A stretch of DNA of 64,000 nt from Viscum album (lineage: Eukaryota; Streptophyta; Magnoliopsida; Santalales; Viscaceae): positions 1,761,454,772 through 1,761,518,771 of the forward strand of contig OY728165.1 of NCBI GenBank assembly GCA_963277665.1, in the 5' to 3' direction. How positions within the stretch are numbered: position 1 is the stretch's first letter; the number at the start of each line of letters is the position of its first letter. The notes under the pieces are model-generated. The model worked only from the letters and a program-made list of their open reading frames with translations. It did no database searches and was not told the origin of the DNA. The position numbers and the translations under genes were made by a program. Positions 48,550 through 62,600 of this stretch are shown piece by piece.

Positions 48550-51381
48550 TTCATTAATATGATTTCCTATATTGTTTCACTACACAACTTTATATTCTAT
48601 TTGGTATCTCTATAATTTATCTAAGATAATTTCTAAATAGAGGATGATTATGTATGTTTGATTCTAGTTGAGTGTTTGTTAATAATTAATGTTCTACCTC
48701 TATTAGTCTTTTTCTTGACATATCCCATTGGGGAAAGGGATTTTACTACCCAATAATACTTCAAATAAGGTAGGGGAGATTACTAGTGTAGAGATGGAAT
48801 GTAAGCAACAAGGGTGATCTTATCCTAATGTACCTATACAATCTCATCTCCAAGCCTATTCAATGTCGAAATGTAAAAAATGATAACCAATTATGTGTAC
48901 ATATAAATTCACAACATCATAGTAAAAAATATATTGTAAATAAATGACCAAATATAACCCTACTAATGGAAAGTAAAATATGTCAAACCTATGAAGTGGT
49001 AGAGGAAGTTTGTCAACGAAAACATTGTAACACTCCAGAGTCTGTTTGGTAAACAATGTTATGACTAGTTGTGTTCCCTATTGGACTTCATCGAACAATA
49101 CATCAAATCCACATGACACAACACATTCTTGTAAACCCTAACCATGGGTTAGTAGAAAAATCCCTAGATGGACACCTCATAATCACTAAGAATATAGAAT
49201 CATGAATAACTTTTATTTCGTCATAGGGATATATAATTAGCATTCATAATATGAATATCGAGATATTATCATATTTTTAACATAATCTCATGATACAACG
49301 ACAACTATAATGACAACATATGAATTCAGATTGATTTTGACACATAAAACGTGATTGTGAGAACACACTACAAAATTTTGATAGCATTGTTAGCGCTAAT
49401 CTATGATGTCATGGTCATTAGGACACCCTATAAGAAGTACACAATGAAGGTCCAAATAGAAAAATACATAGATGAGTATAATACCCAAGTCCATGTGGTA
49501 TACTTACAACCCTGTAAGTTTTCACCCACATGTAAAGGGATTCAATCATAGTGTCAGTAAATATGATTCTGAGAATCCCGCCTATATAAAATTGTAATGA
49601 TAGAGGATCTCAATCATCGCACGATAAAGGGATATAAAAACCCATATCAGAGACTGATGTTCCTTAGATTGGGTGACTATACTATTAAAAGGATTTGATT
49701 CTATAAAAAACCCCCCACGTAATGGGTCCAGAAAATGTATGATAATAAATATTTTCTATGATGAAGAGGAACAAGTATTAATCAATCATAGGGAGGGTCC
49801 ACAACTTTTTCTATAAGTACATGATATGTCCCATTAGGACTAGGTTTTATTAATTTATAATGGTCAGTTCCAATAATTTTTTTTTTGTGTTCATTACATG
49901 TGGCCCACCACAGACAGTGTGTGGTTCCACATGATCTCATAGGAATATACCAAATAAAAATGTTGAGTTTTCTACCAGGTTAATGTGGGGTGTGGTGTGT
50001 CTCAAAGGGTGTGTAATTCCACATAGCCTCCAAGGAGTGTACCACATGAACACACTATTTTGGAAATTTTGGACCCCACAACATGTTGAATGGAACTTAG
50101 GGTGTGTTATACTTATCTCAATACATAAACCCTAGTATAAACGTAGGGGATCCCACATGATACGGAAATACAAATTCCACAATGTGTCACCTTGGTTTTT
50201 CCAGAATCCTAGATCGATTTCTTGTGTCCTCATCTACTTCTATGACCACTTTGTCATCTGTGAGTCACATCCACAATTAACTTACTTGTCCATTCTATCC
50301 TTTTTGTCATCGCTCAGTAGAATTCGACCACCAAACTGTATTCACAAACCCTTTATTCACATATTCTGGTTTCCATACACCAAAAAACACAGGAATAACT
50401 AGGATCTAGTCCTAATACATTATTTTATAATGATCCCATTGTTGTTATAAATGTATATCGATGATTTCAATATATCTTTCCATGAAATGGGTGTGAAGTG
50501 ATTGTTTAACAAGCTTTTTTCTATAATCCATTAAAAGAGAATGTTTTCACTGAATGAAAATGAATTGGAGAAGAAATATACAAAACCCAAAAATGTGAAA
50601 TTTGTTTCATCTAATGATAATGTTGTCATCGATTTTTACCAAATAAAATAATTAAGTACGATACCTAATATAATGAACAATATTTATCCCTCAAATCTGG
50701 GATAATTGTAGCCTTACCCACAATATGTTCGATATACAAATAAAAATTTTAAAAGATATATTTTATTTGATCATAGAAATAATCAAATAAAGAAAAATCA
50801 TATTTTAAAAAAACATCATACCTCAATATATTTATTCATAAATAAAAAACAATTCCATTTCTTTTTTCATTTGAGAATCCATTTATTGTTTTGGAAAAAC
50901 GATCCAAATTCTCGATCCAATAAGATGTTGGCTTCCAACAACACAGCCTCAAATGGTCCTCTAGATCTCCAGTGATACAATAAAATCCTTGTGATATTTT
51001 CTGAACCATATATTTACAGAGGGAAATGAAAGGTGAAAATATCAACATAGTAAAATAAAAAATATATTTATTTATTTTAGTATTAATTATTTTGTGATCA
51101 TCAAACAAAAATTCTAATTCCAATAAGGGTTATTTCATTCCAAGGTTGAATCCCACAATCTAAATTAATCAGAATCCTCATATTTATTTTCTGAGCCTAC
51201 ATAGATTTTATTTATTTTTATATAAAACAACGTTTTTGTGACATTTAAATATTTAATATGTATAAAATATTAAATTTGGGATCTTTGGGCTTTAGAATCT
51301 CAGTCTATAAGATGTCCTTGATATGTAAATAATATATATAATATTATAATGTAATAAATATAAATATTAGAGCAGGTAAAT
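48550..51381 (-). repeat. E5 3' LTR
   Basis: It aligns collinearly with 56096-58300 and 59060-59655. Anchors: actacccaataa 48745 with actaccccatta 56287; atgatagaggatctcaatc 49597 with atgatagaggatctta 57133; gatgaagagga 49760 with gctgaagagga 57293; ccacaatatgttcgatatac (about 50718) with cctgtaatatgcttgatcca (about 58251); atacctcaatatattt 50818 with 59089. The right end abuts the polypurine tract. Confidence 0.75.
49885..50090 (+). repeat. GT-rich imperfect duplication in E5 3' LTR
   Basis: Two units of about 105 bases repeat gtgtg-(g/a)-ttccacat, then (t/c)ctc..agga.t.tacca. The first is agtgtgtggttccacatgat at about 49915 and the second is ggtgtgtaattccacatagc at about 50008. They are GT-richer than the surroundings. 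The other LTR keeps a blurred version (about 57460-57600). Confidence 0.5.
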
Positions 51382-51395
51382 TCTCCCCACCTTTA
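51382..51395 (-). other. E5 polypurine tract
   Basis: The minus strand reads CTAAAGGTGGGGAGAATT. GTGGGGAG also forms the core of the E2 tract. It marks the start of the 3' LTR near 51381. Confidence 0.8.
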
Positions 51396-51699
51396 GAATT
51401 TTATTACTAATTGAAATAAAAAAATATTAAACAATTAGATTTGGTTACTGAGAACGCAATTGGGTGTCCCTCTCATGGGTACTACCAAGAAGATCTTCAT
51501 GCTACCATTGAACAAGCATTAAGTGAGTCAATCATCCTTGGAGGATCCACTCCTTCAAATCCAAAATATTTACTGAGTACCCAATAACCATATCCTCATC
51601 ACCAGTCTACATCTCAACATAGTCGATATCATTAATTTTTTCAAGTACATACCTCAGCAATGGTTACACATGAAATTCAACATATAGCTGGTCTAACTC

Positions 51700-52700
51700 C
51701 AACAATAGAGATAATTTGTAATCCCCCACACCAACTATATGTAGTATCTAGAGTAGGCCAATGATAATCATTGATAATCTTCCACAATATCCAAAACTCA
51801 ATGACCCATGATGTGGTGAGACCCTCCACACCACTTAGACTCACTAATCAAACTCCATGATCCTCCTTTGTTATTTTATATTAGACTTCCAATAGCTTTA
51901 TGAGGTCCTGACACACTCCTAGATGATCAAATCCTTTTTTTGATGGATCACACCTACTCCATTCCATAAGTGAAGACACTCATATATAATTCTTTCATTT
52001 TGGTGACCTATATGGTTTAATTTATAAGTTCTCAACGGGTTCCATTATGGTTGGGGAACTGAATATATTTTTATATGAAAATTCCACCAATGATAGGTGA
52101 TAATACTAACTATGGTCAAAACATATCATGGAATCATGATGTATGTCCTCAAAACCTAAATAGTTTATATAGTTATTCCATTAGTATTGTAATGAACCTC
52201 TTTTCTCAAATGAGACTGGAAACTAAATGCCACCTACAATCACTTCAACAAATATATGTGAAAATTTTTATCATATTTTTAAATGATAATCAAGGAATGT
52301 CCATGGATATGAATTATCTCATGAACATATATGTTCCCCATGTAATCTGATGAACTCCTCTATCAAATATCTAACAATTTTTACCACTTGGTGATAAGTT
52401 CTATAATCCTCCATGTGGAATTATGTCTTTTATACAAATCTAGTGACCCTGTCATGGATCCAATTTATATCCCATGCCACATTCACTCTACCACCTAAAA
52501 AGTTTGATCTAAACCCACTGAAGCTCATGCTCATCCCTCACTTGATCTCAAGTGAGTCATTAAGAGACAAACTCTACAACTCTCTTTTTATCTCTATAAC
52601 TAAAAATAATATTCGTGGTCCTTTTACATCTACACTGCACCTAGATGTACCACCATGATAGATGTATGAAATGACCTCAAAACATCCTTATACAACATAA
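51700..52700 (-). pseudogene. E5 integrase remnant
   Basis: In minus order, FIRLHGEHI (about 52356-52330, the REIVRLHGVP block of the catalytic core) and YHLSLVEFSYKN followed by IMEPVENL (about 52105-52045, the YLPLVEFAYNNSYH...MAPYEALYG block) are clear, and the flanking frames are broken. The N-terminal zinc region (52700-52850) and the expected chromodomain part (51400-51700) were not readable. Plus-strand frames at 52075-52350 and 52413-52658 are shadows. The order after RNase H is right for gypsy. Confidence 0.78.
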
Positions 52701-52929
52701 TTGGTAACATCTTGTTTAATAGGAAATGTATAACACCCTCAATCACATCATAAAATCCACTAACACAATTTCTAGTGGAAATCTATGTACATAGAATATC
52801 AAAGATAGTAACTCCTTGATTAACACCCAAAACTCACAATAAAAGTTGTAAGGTAACAACTATTGAATATAGGTATGCTAAAAATTCCAATTCACTATTT
52901 ATAACTACAAAAAATCAACCACAGAGGCA

Positions 52930-53480
52930 CATCACATAGTTGATGAGAATAATATCCTCTATTGATAAAATCTGCAACCACATCCCCCTCCACATGAGTA
53001 TAAAATAATTTTTACTCATATTCCGAGATCAACTCTATTATTATCCCCAATATCATGTTTATATCCATATGATATAATATATTATTAAATATTTTGTGGT
53101 CGTAATAGATTAAAACTATCATACCCATATGGTAGTGTCATCACATCATTAGTGAATAGACTTCTATTTCTATCAAAAGCTCATGGTTCATGTAGTTCTA
53201 CTCATGTATCATCAACTTATATGAACTATATGAAATATAAACATTCCTCTACTTCATATAACAACCAAGAACATTCCTTAATGAATCATATATAAATAAA
53301 TACTCTATAGTCTCCTTTAGAAATCTAAAGATGGGAGCACTTTTCAATGTATTTATTAACTATCATAAAACCTTCTAGATCCTTCCTATCCATAGAAAAG
53401 GGTTACCCTTTTTTTCAAAATTGTGAAGGGAACCGATAACCTGGATAAATATTGAATGAATAAATAATAGTAACCTATTA
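52930..53480 (-). pseudogene. E5 RNase H remnant
   Basis: In minus order: GYYYLFIQYLSRLSVPFT (about 53470-53415, the GYYRRFI..FS.IA.PLT link), YDSLRNVLGCYM (about 53300, the YSDAS..GLGCVLMQ block), YISYSSYKLMIHE then NYMNHELLIEIEVYS (about 53255-53165, the AYASRQLK-HE-NYPTHDLEL block), IYYDHKIF (about 53112-53090, the TDHKSLKY block) and VVADFINR (about 52980-52958, the VVADALSR tail). This is one of the best preserved coding stretches in the window. Stops are few but present. Confidence 0.88.
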
Positions 53481-54100
53481 AATTATAAAATCCATGCAAC
53501 TACATTATTCTCTATAATGGATCCCATTATAATAATACATCAACCATTGCAGGGTCCACTTACACATGATCTTATAACATAACAAATCCCCATAAACAGA
53601 ACATTGTAGTTCTGAACTACCAATATGAGATAATATCATAATGACTGTGCTCTCTATGTAAATAGTGAATAACTGTACAAATATCCCATGATCCTTTTCA
53701 GACATCGAGTACACTAGGATATCATCGGTCAATACTTGCAAAACAAATCAATGGAATGATTTAAGATCCATTACAAGGGTCCAATGAAAAATGATATGGA
53801 TTTAATTACACTAAATTGAATAAATATATAAAACAATTTAACATAGAAATATCAAAAATCTAAATTAAATTTTTTGTCATCTATTAATCATATTTTTTGA
53901 TAGCATGATCTGAGGTTAATCATCAAGAATCATCATATCCCTTTGAAAAGATCGAAGAGATCATCAATTTTAGATATTTGATAATTTTTGTCATTCCCAT
54001 CAATTTGTTTAGGAAACATTATAAATAAAAAAACATCAAACTCTCATCATCATTTTTGGAAAAAAAATAATGGGGATACCTTGGATGAGACACTAGGCAT
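53480..54100 (-). pseudogene. E5 reverse transcriptase remnant
   Basis: In minus order: NYQISKIDDLFDLFKGI (53990-53938, the YPLPRIDDLFDQLQGA block), FLMINLRSCYQ (about 53925-53890, the F-KIDLRSGYHQ block, with the Asp changed to Asn), and VLTDDILVYSMSEKDHG (53730-53690, the FIDDILVYS site with both catalytic Asp kept). The open frame 53505-53741 then runs through the FLGH region to the start of the RNase H link. The first part of RT (right of 54000) is not clear. Confidence 0.88.
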
Positions 54101-56070
54101 AATAATTATTTTCCTATATATGTTCTCCAACAACACCATCAACTAACTAATAACTATGGGATTCATTCGATATGTTTGGGTAAATATATTCTTAATATTG
54201 TGGCCCAGAACAATGATAATATATATATATGTATATATTAGTTAAGAGGTAGACTTATAAAATCATCCATAATGTCTTCCTTATACTATTCCACCACTAA
54301 AAGAAAATTTATGCTCATATATTCTACTACACCAAGAGCCTTTCTTTCACACTAGTGTGTAATCATTTGTAACCACCTACACATGTGTATTTCGAACTCC
54401 ATTAGGGTTTCCTTATCATCAAAAAGGAAACAAATCATGCCTTCACAACCAAAACACGACATCCTCCTCTTGAAATATCACATCTAATCATTATCATTAG
54501 ATAACCATTTCATAGTGAAAATGAAATCATAATGACTATTTTCATAAAAAATTGGATTTTAAAATCAACACATTCCATCATGAGTTATATAACAGCATAG
54601 GGTGAAATTTTTAATCACTAAATCTCCTCCATTATGATTCACTTTGAACAAGGGTGAATCTAGGGGATCAATTAGAATCTCTATGGCTAAAAAATCAATA
54701 AGTGGGAATAAAGGGGTCGGTCCAAAATATATCTACCAATAATGAAGAAAATATAGGGATTAAATGTATCGTAACACATAAAATCCTTATATCCATTGGT
54801 GAATAAGTCTCATATTCCTATAGCTACCCTCTTCCATACCCCATATCTCCCTAAGACTGGTGAAAACCACCTTGGAGGTGGTGGTAATAATTCAAAATAT
54901 TCATCACTTCCAGATGCTCTCCAATCTACTCTAAAACATTTTCTGCTATACAGACCTATCTGATCTACCCATTGCCAAGTCCTATTTGGTACAACCAATC
55001 TGCCAATATAAGACATAGATTGAGTTGGAAATTTATTTTTTATGAATCTACATGACAATCATAATAGTATCTTTTCATCTCCCAATGATGACTAAATACT
55101 TCCGATTGATCCTGAACCATAGTCTCTCTTTCTTGTGATTAGCTCTAAAAATGGATCCATGACTAGGTACCCTTATCCATAATTATATCCCAAAAACAAA
55201 TGCACATGATTTTTTGTTCCCACTTCTAGAACCAACTATATATATCCTCCTATCCAGGATAATCTCAAACACAAAATCACACCCTAGCATCCTATCATAT
55301 GTAAGAATGCATTGAGGTATCACATTGCCTCGTATGTATCTTTAAATTCCACAATAAATTTTTTGAGAAAAAAATAATGAATCATGTACTATATCCATCA
55401 TGTACATAGATTTTTTAGAGAATCTCAATGAATACAATGACATAGTTTTACTGCATTATTAAATCTATAGAATATTTTGAATACACACAGAAATCAACAA
55501 GCTATTGAATAATAATCTATGAAAAGGATTTCAATATTTAACCATGAATGAGTTTTGTCACTGTATTCATGAGTAACTAAGAACCACCACATTATTTCAT
55601 ATCCATGGATAAATCACACTTCTCCGATAAAAATCATTTCAATAGGTTTATAAGAGGATAAGGACTCATGTCACTAACATAATCAAATCCTGGGCCTCTT
55701 GGTGGTCTGGCTAACCTTGATACTAATGTGGTCATTTTTTCTAAAACATAATAAGGGTGATAATCCTTCAAACATCATCATTTGTAACTATTGGTACCAT
55801 CTAATACTCGATGAGTGGTGGTAAAATTAAATCACCAACTTGAGGTAACACTTCATTAATAATTACCTATGTTAAACACTCGCCAGTAAGGGGATTATAA
55901 TCATTATGTTACTACTTAATAAAAGCTACACAAAGTCATCATCGAATTCAAAAAAAATATGTATTAGTTTAAATGAATATATATGGATTTGTTCAAATTG
56001 AATGAAATGGAATCCACCACATGTTCTTATGTGATTCATGGAACAATAATTTCCCAACAACATGTTTCTA
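54100..56070 (-). other. E5 gag-protease region, largely unrecognised
   Basis: By position this should be gag and protease. A minus frame from an ATG near 55736 (MTTLVSRLARPPRGPGFD) could be early gag. The open frame 54810-55058 (82 codons, minus) is GC-richer than its surroundings and unusual for its tryptophans and a PPPP run (LLPPPPRWF). It matches nothing I know, and no zinc knuckle or DSG site was found. Confidence 0.4.
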
Positions 56071-56075
56071 GGTAA

Positions 56076-56085
56076 TCTGATACCA
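56076..56085 (-). other. E5 primer binding site
   Basis: The minus strand reads TGGTATCAGA, the initiator-Met tRNA complement. The LTR end (TACA) is probably at 56096, about ten bases farther than usual, so a small insertion is inferred. It is consistent with the LTR alignment. Confidence 0.65.
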
Positions 56086-58309
56086 TAAAAAGGATTGTAG
56101 ATTCATGTGGAAGAGATATTTTATATATTGCACCAATACTAGAGTCTCTAGACATATATCCTAACTTGAAACACATAAATATGTTTACATAAAATCTAAA
56201 CAATCTCGTAGACAATGGTCATATGATAGATTTGACACCTATAATTGAAAACAACCTCATCCTGGACCAATAGGGCCTGAATAGTGACTACCCCATTAAA
56301 TCCTCCACTAGATCAGGGGATGGAGTCCAGCACAAGTAGGTGTATCACACACAAGGGAGGCCTCACACAAAAATATACCATACCATACAATGATTAAATT
56401 TTAAAGAAGATAACAATTAATGAATACATCTAAAATAAAACAAATAGTTTTTTCAAAATAATATACTAGAATTAAAGGGAAAAATATAATTTGACCAAAT
56501 GAAATGGAAACAATCCCCCCATGTGATGTAAAATATAGTCACTTATAAAACAAACTGGAACACACCTCGGCCTGGCCTAAATACAAATATATTCTTTTTA
56601 ATTATCCCTATTAGACACCAAAATAGTATTTTTTTTATACATAAGATATGATCTTTACATGATAATATACTACAATGGAATTTATAATAATACCTTGTAG
56701 GAAAAAATTATTTTATTGTTGTATAACATAAATACAAATAGTCATATCATCCCAAGGATTTTTCAATATCATAAATAATGGGAATATCATGATATAGAGA
56801 TAGTAGACATAATATATAATGGAACAGTCACGATTGTAATGTTATCAAAGGATTACCTCATGAAGGATCGATATAAAAGTCATTTAAGAGAACACACTCC
56901 ATGAGTCTGATAACATTTATGGCATCTATATGATATTTCATGATTTTCATTTCAATCCATTAGAATTACACATTGGAAGATATAATAAATTCATATATAG
57001 ATAGTGATCACTTCTAAGGCCATTTTGTATAACAATAAAACAAAATTCATAAAATTTTTATGTTTGGGGGTTGATGCCTATATTGTTTTTGTTACGAAGA
57101 TACATTTAACACCACCTAGAAAAAATGAGGATGATAGAGGATCTTAGCTTAGGCTTCAAAGATGGATTCATAAAAACCTATCTGAGATTAATGTTCCCCT
57201 AATGGAATCACCATTGTTTTTATAAGTTTTGATTCCATTATAAACCTACAATGGAATAATAAATGAAATGTACACTATTGTCACATGTCTAAGCTGAAGA
57301 GGACAAGGGACCCAAGAATTCATTGAGAGGGTGAATGATGTATATAATGAGTACATGACATGTACCTTCGACCCATGGTTTTAACCCTGAAAGTCATCCT
57401 GTGACTAAGATTGTGTATGGGTAAAGGGAATGTAACCTTAAAGACATGGAGTGAATGTCCACCTGATCTCTTTGTCTTTAACACCTTATATACTACAAGT
57501 GATCTACCATAGTGTAAATAGTGTGTTTTATGTCCCACACATCCTATAAATCTACTTGGCCTTCAAGGCATGTAAATTTAGATCATATCGTGTTATCTAG
57601 AAATTAACCACATGGCATGTGATAGGGGGCACAATTTTTGTTATATTTTTATTTTAACATAAAACATAGAAACAACAATGTCGGTCCAATATGGAATGTC
57701 AATATGAATGACACAATTTGTTACCGGGTAGTTTCTAGAACACAAGATCCATTTCACACATTGTTTTCCTCTCATCTATCCTAAAATTATCTAAAAAATA
57801 ATGCTAGTAAGAAATTAACTATTCTAAATGAATATTTATATCAACACTCACTAGAATCTACACGTAAAATCACACTTCTAAAAACTTCAATTTGATCATA
57901 TGATTTCCACACTGAAAATACCACATGATGAACTATGATATAGTACTACTATTTCATTATCTATTGATCCCATCATCAACATAAATCAGCATTTATGGTA
58001 TCAATAAATTGTGCCTTGAAATGGGTGAACAATGGTTAATTATCCCGTATTTCATAAACCACCAGCCAATAAAAAACCTAACAACGTTAAACAATAATTG
58101 GTTAATGAAATACAACAAAATAAAAAATAATAAGTAATATGCCTTGTCCAATATTATTGTTGGTATTAATTATTTTTATCTATAAAAAAGGAATATATAT
58201 AATATAATCTAAAACATTAACCTCCCCAATCCTATATAATCATACATGTACCTGTAATATGCTTGATCCACCAATTGATTTTTATTTTATCAATTCTCAT
58301 TAGACATAT

Positions 58310-59060
58310 GTATAATAAAACTGGGTAAAATCCATATAAAAAAATTCCCAACCACGAGAGGGATCAACAGCTAATGATCAAGGATTCAAAAAAAAATTCA
58401 TAGTCGGCACACTCGATTTCTAAAAGCACAAAGAACCTCTATCTCACTCTGATCTGTTGTAATTTTCATAGAATGCTCTCCTCTAGTGGTCATGTGGATA
58501 TCCAAGTTTCGAATCCAAACATAATATCTTACAATTACCAATAAAATTATACAGGAAAACAACTCAACAACAACAATGTAATAAAATATATAGATCGATT
58601 TATTTTATATTATTATTTACACCTTGAATTGATTTTAAATAAATCTTTGATAGTGATAGGAATAATGTTGCACATAAGGTAAACCCCATTACTTGAAATC
58701 AATATTATACAAAATTTCTTATTTGACCCTCGGTCTAATATTTATTTTACTTTTTTAGAAAAAAATAATCTTAGATATATAATTTATTTATTATTTGTAA
58801 AAAATTATTTTTCGACACCTCAGTCCTCACGATTTCACTCTACGTTAGTTCCTATCATTGAAAATAAACCACATAATATTCTAAAGTTATACATGGGGAA
58901 AATGGATTCATTACATTCATTTTTTGAAAACTATTTTCAACATTACAATTTAAATATCAAATCATCTTATAATAATAACCAAGAAATTAAAACCACATAA
59001 CATTTTTAAAATTATAATTATTTACTCATGTCATCAGCAAACACTTACAATCATAATCAT
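58310..59060. repeat. ~750 bp present only in the 5' LTR of E5
   Basis: The LTR alignment breaks at about 50755 / 58300 and resumes at atcaaataaa, 50784 / 59075. The extra DNA includes a tRNA-like patch (58490-58545). It is either an insertion here or a deletion from the 3' LTR. Confidence 0.55.
58490..58545 (+). mobile_element. Possible tRNA-derived SINE head
   Basis: CTAGTGGTCATG resembles the A box of SINE-1 and SINE-2, and AGTTTCGAATCC resembles a B box. Only about 18 bases separate them, fewer than normal, and no body or tail matches SINE-1 or SINE-2. Confidence 0.3.
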
Positions 59061-59655
59061 TCCTAGTAATAATCAAATAAAAAAATTGAATACCTCAATA
59101 TATTTCAAATCATTCTATGTTGTTCAATCTTTCCACAAATTATTAAAATAGTTTTAGAACACATGAAAATATAATGGAATGAATCTTGGTTTTTGTATTT
59201 AATCTAAACATTTTTTTGGACTATTTCATATATAAATTATTGACGAATTTTTAATTATTTATTATTAATCCATGGTTTTTTATATGTCTCTATTTATTGA
59301 ATTTGAATCATATTCTATAAAAATATTATTTATTATATGTAAATAAGGTTTTTTATACCTATCATTGTATTTATCAAAATGACGGTTTTGAAAAAAAACA
59401 TGAAAATATTTTTAATAATGGAATTGACAATTGGATTCTAAAAAATGGGTTGTTTTTTTAATTCAATTATAATGAAGGATTATAAAAACATATTATCCAA
59501 TTGTTTTATTATAAAAAATATTTCCTTATTGATAATCTAAATAATTATGTTGAATAAAAAACATTAAATCTAGGATCTCATTTCTATGGAATTTTTTTTT
59601 ATTTAATTATTTTTAAATTTTGAAACCTAATTTATCAAGAAGGTCCGGATATCTA

Positions 59656-62600
59656 AAAACACACATTTTATATTTGTGTTTAAATTTTTTCAAATTAAAT
59701 TTTTATTAAAAGGGATGAATCATGTAAAAAATATATATGTTTTTCATGAAGGACATTCTATTAAAACATAGAGTTGAAACATATAAAATACCATGTTTTT
59801 TCAAGAGTGTTGAGTTTTTTGAAACATCTTTTTATATACTGGTTTAAAATTTAATATAATTAAGATAACATTAGATTCATGTTATTTAAAATATGGTTTC
59901 TCAAATATGAATATTTCTTTTTTGATATTGAATTAATAAATGAAGGGCCTGGTGTTTTTTATTCATATAGATTATATTTTATGATAATGTGGTGTAACAT
60001 TGTATTATTATTACATTATGATTTATTAAAAATCTGATTTTATTCATATAGTTTCAATATTTTTTAAAATTAAATTTACAACATTTATTTTCAAAATAAT
60101 CATTTGTTTCTATGAATCTCTTATTAATTAAGATATTAATTATATGGGTCATAAAAACATTTTATTATCATTGGACATTTCTAATATTCATTCATGACAT
60201 TATATTGGAGTCATTTTTGAATATCTTATTTTTTGTATTCCCATAAATTACACATTATCTCGAGAAAAAATGTAGATATAATTAAAAAAATGTAATGATA
60301 TGGAATAAATTGTTCATCATTAATTATTAGATGTGTATCCACGTTAGAGATATAGGAGGTGGAGTCGGTATCTTCAATCCAATGTAAATTATTTTTATTT
60401 TCAATCATGTTGTTTTGTATAGATTTCATTTTAAGAAATTAAATTTTCTCATTCATATGTGAATTTTTATTGAATATTTAATGTTAATAGAAAAAAATTT
60501 CACTTGGATGAATTTATCATTCCATTGGATTTTTTATTTCCGGAAAAATAATTCCAAAAAGGTTTATTTTTTCCCTTAGAACAGGTTTATAACATATTGT
60601 GATCATGGTGAACTATTTGTCCCTTAATGAAATTCCCTTTAGTTATTACAATTAGGGTACACATGTTATAACATTACATCAGTGAAATCTATTAATTCTC
60701 AATTAATATTACAATCTTCTTGTATTATTTTTTTAAAAAAGTTTTTATCAAAAAAAAATTCCCCTAATTTTACTCAAATCACGTTATTTATGTATGAGAT
60801 AAATATGTGGATGAATAATACAATGGAACATATAGATTAATGAGAAACACATAATTTCATGATTTCACATTTGAATAATTAAAAATATCACTTTTATTTG
60901 TCTAAATTATTATCAAAATTAGATATACTAAAAAAACAATCCAATACAATTTGTCATGGAAATTAAAATCGATAACATTTTTATTGAAGGATATATATTT
61001 AAATTTTCCCCAATTATGATAAGTACATATATAAATATAAATTTAATGATATTAAATATTTTTATGATTACTATTTTTATATTACAATCTCTATTTTCAA
61101 TAAATATAATATGAATATTTTAATATATACGATTTTTTTGCAAATAATGAATTTATCAATTTAAAATTTTAATGAATAGAATATTTAATGAAGTTGATGA
61201 CCGAGGAATTAATTAGAATAAATAAAATATTCTTTAATTAAATATTAATTATAAAAATAGATCAATGGCTTTAAAGATTTTATAGATACACTCTAATAAA
61301 TTAAAATTTAATAAATAAATAATTTTTTTGTTAATGTTATATAATTATGAATAATATTGATTCATGGCATAATTAATTCTAAAATACTTGATAATGATGT
61401 ATTTTTTTGAGGTGAATCAATCTAAAGTGGATAAATATAGAATAAATGTTGATAAACTCAGGAAATATTTAATAAGAGGTCAAAATTCCAAAAAAATTAC
61501 TTTTAATAAATATCATAAATGAGAAAATAAAAGTGAAGTTCATTGAACAATATGTATTATTAATGATATATTTTAAAATCAATAATAATTCTTAAAATGA
61601 AATAATATATTGGTGTTTAACACATAACATGTTAATATAAAACCAAAAGTATTGAACTATGTTCTGAGACACACATGGTAATTATATTTGGGTGATACGA
61701 AAAAGATATTTGAAATTTTAAATTATCATATAAATATATACTGAAATCAAAATTAATTTCTATAGAGGAAATTCCGAGCATTTAATGTTTGTTTTTTATA
61801 TTTTGAAGAGTGGAATTGTTTAATAATATTCTCAATAATATCAAGTTAAGGTTTATAAAGCTATTATATTAGAAAGGGAGTTTGTTTTTATTGGTCTTAA
61901 TTTTCTTCCATAGGATTTAGTTACAAAATAATGAATTATTCACAATGAAGTCAATGATATGTATCCTTGAAAATAATTACAAAAAAATTTAGAATATCAT
62001 ATTAAGATAATTAAAAATAATTTAAAAAATAAAAAATAATGATTTTAACAAATAGAGAAAGATTATCAATTTTAATATATATAAAAAAATTATTATAGAA
62101 TATTTCCTCCTAAAATTTAAAAAATAATGTTGATAATGTTAATCATTTAATATTAAATAATATATGAGTTTTTCCTCTATGAAGTTATGATTATTAAAAT
62201 GATGATTTTGAAATTAATGACATAGTTTTTATTCTTTAAAATATTAACAAATGAATAATCCCATCTACAATTGTTTTTTTACTTAATAAGTTAAACATTT
62301 AACTATGGATTCTATGAAAACATTAAATTTTTATGTACACAAGAAATAAATTATAGTTTCTATCCCTAGGTTCATGAATTAATGATGTTGAAAATTGTAT
62401 CGTCTCAATTTATTTAGTCTTATCGTGTTTTTTTATTTATATATGAAAATATTTAATGAAACTTGGGAGGTTTTTTGATTGAATTAGATCGTGAATTTCC
62501 TAAATATACTCCATCGAAAATAATAAGGTTGCAAATAATTAAAGCTATAAATTGATATTTATCCCGTTAATACCATTATTATGTTAAATGTATTTATCAA

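Larger units (their letters stand above)
48550..59655 (-). mobile_element. E5: old full-length Ty3/gypsy element, minus strand
   Basis: Direct repeats at about 48550-51381 and 56096-59655 flank an interior with RT, RNase H and integrase read right to left. A polypurine tract (51382-51395) and a Met-tRNA-type primer site (56076-56085) agree in position and direction. LTR similarity is about 60-65% by eye. Its pol motifs are clearer than those of E3. Outer ends are estimated from LTR alignment and no target duplication was identified. Confidence 0.82.
56096..59655 (-). repeat. E5 5' LTR
   Basis: This is the partner of 48550-51381 at an offset of about 7530 up to 58300, then about 8270 from 59060. 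The outer end is estimated from attaaatctaggatctca (about 59560), which matches attaaatttgggatcttt (about 51268). The frame at 57320-57538 has no recognisable content. Confidence 0.7.
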
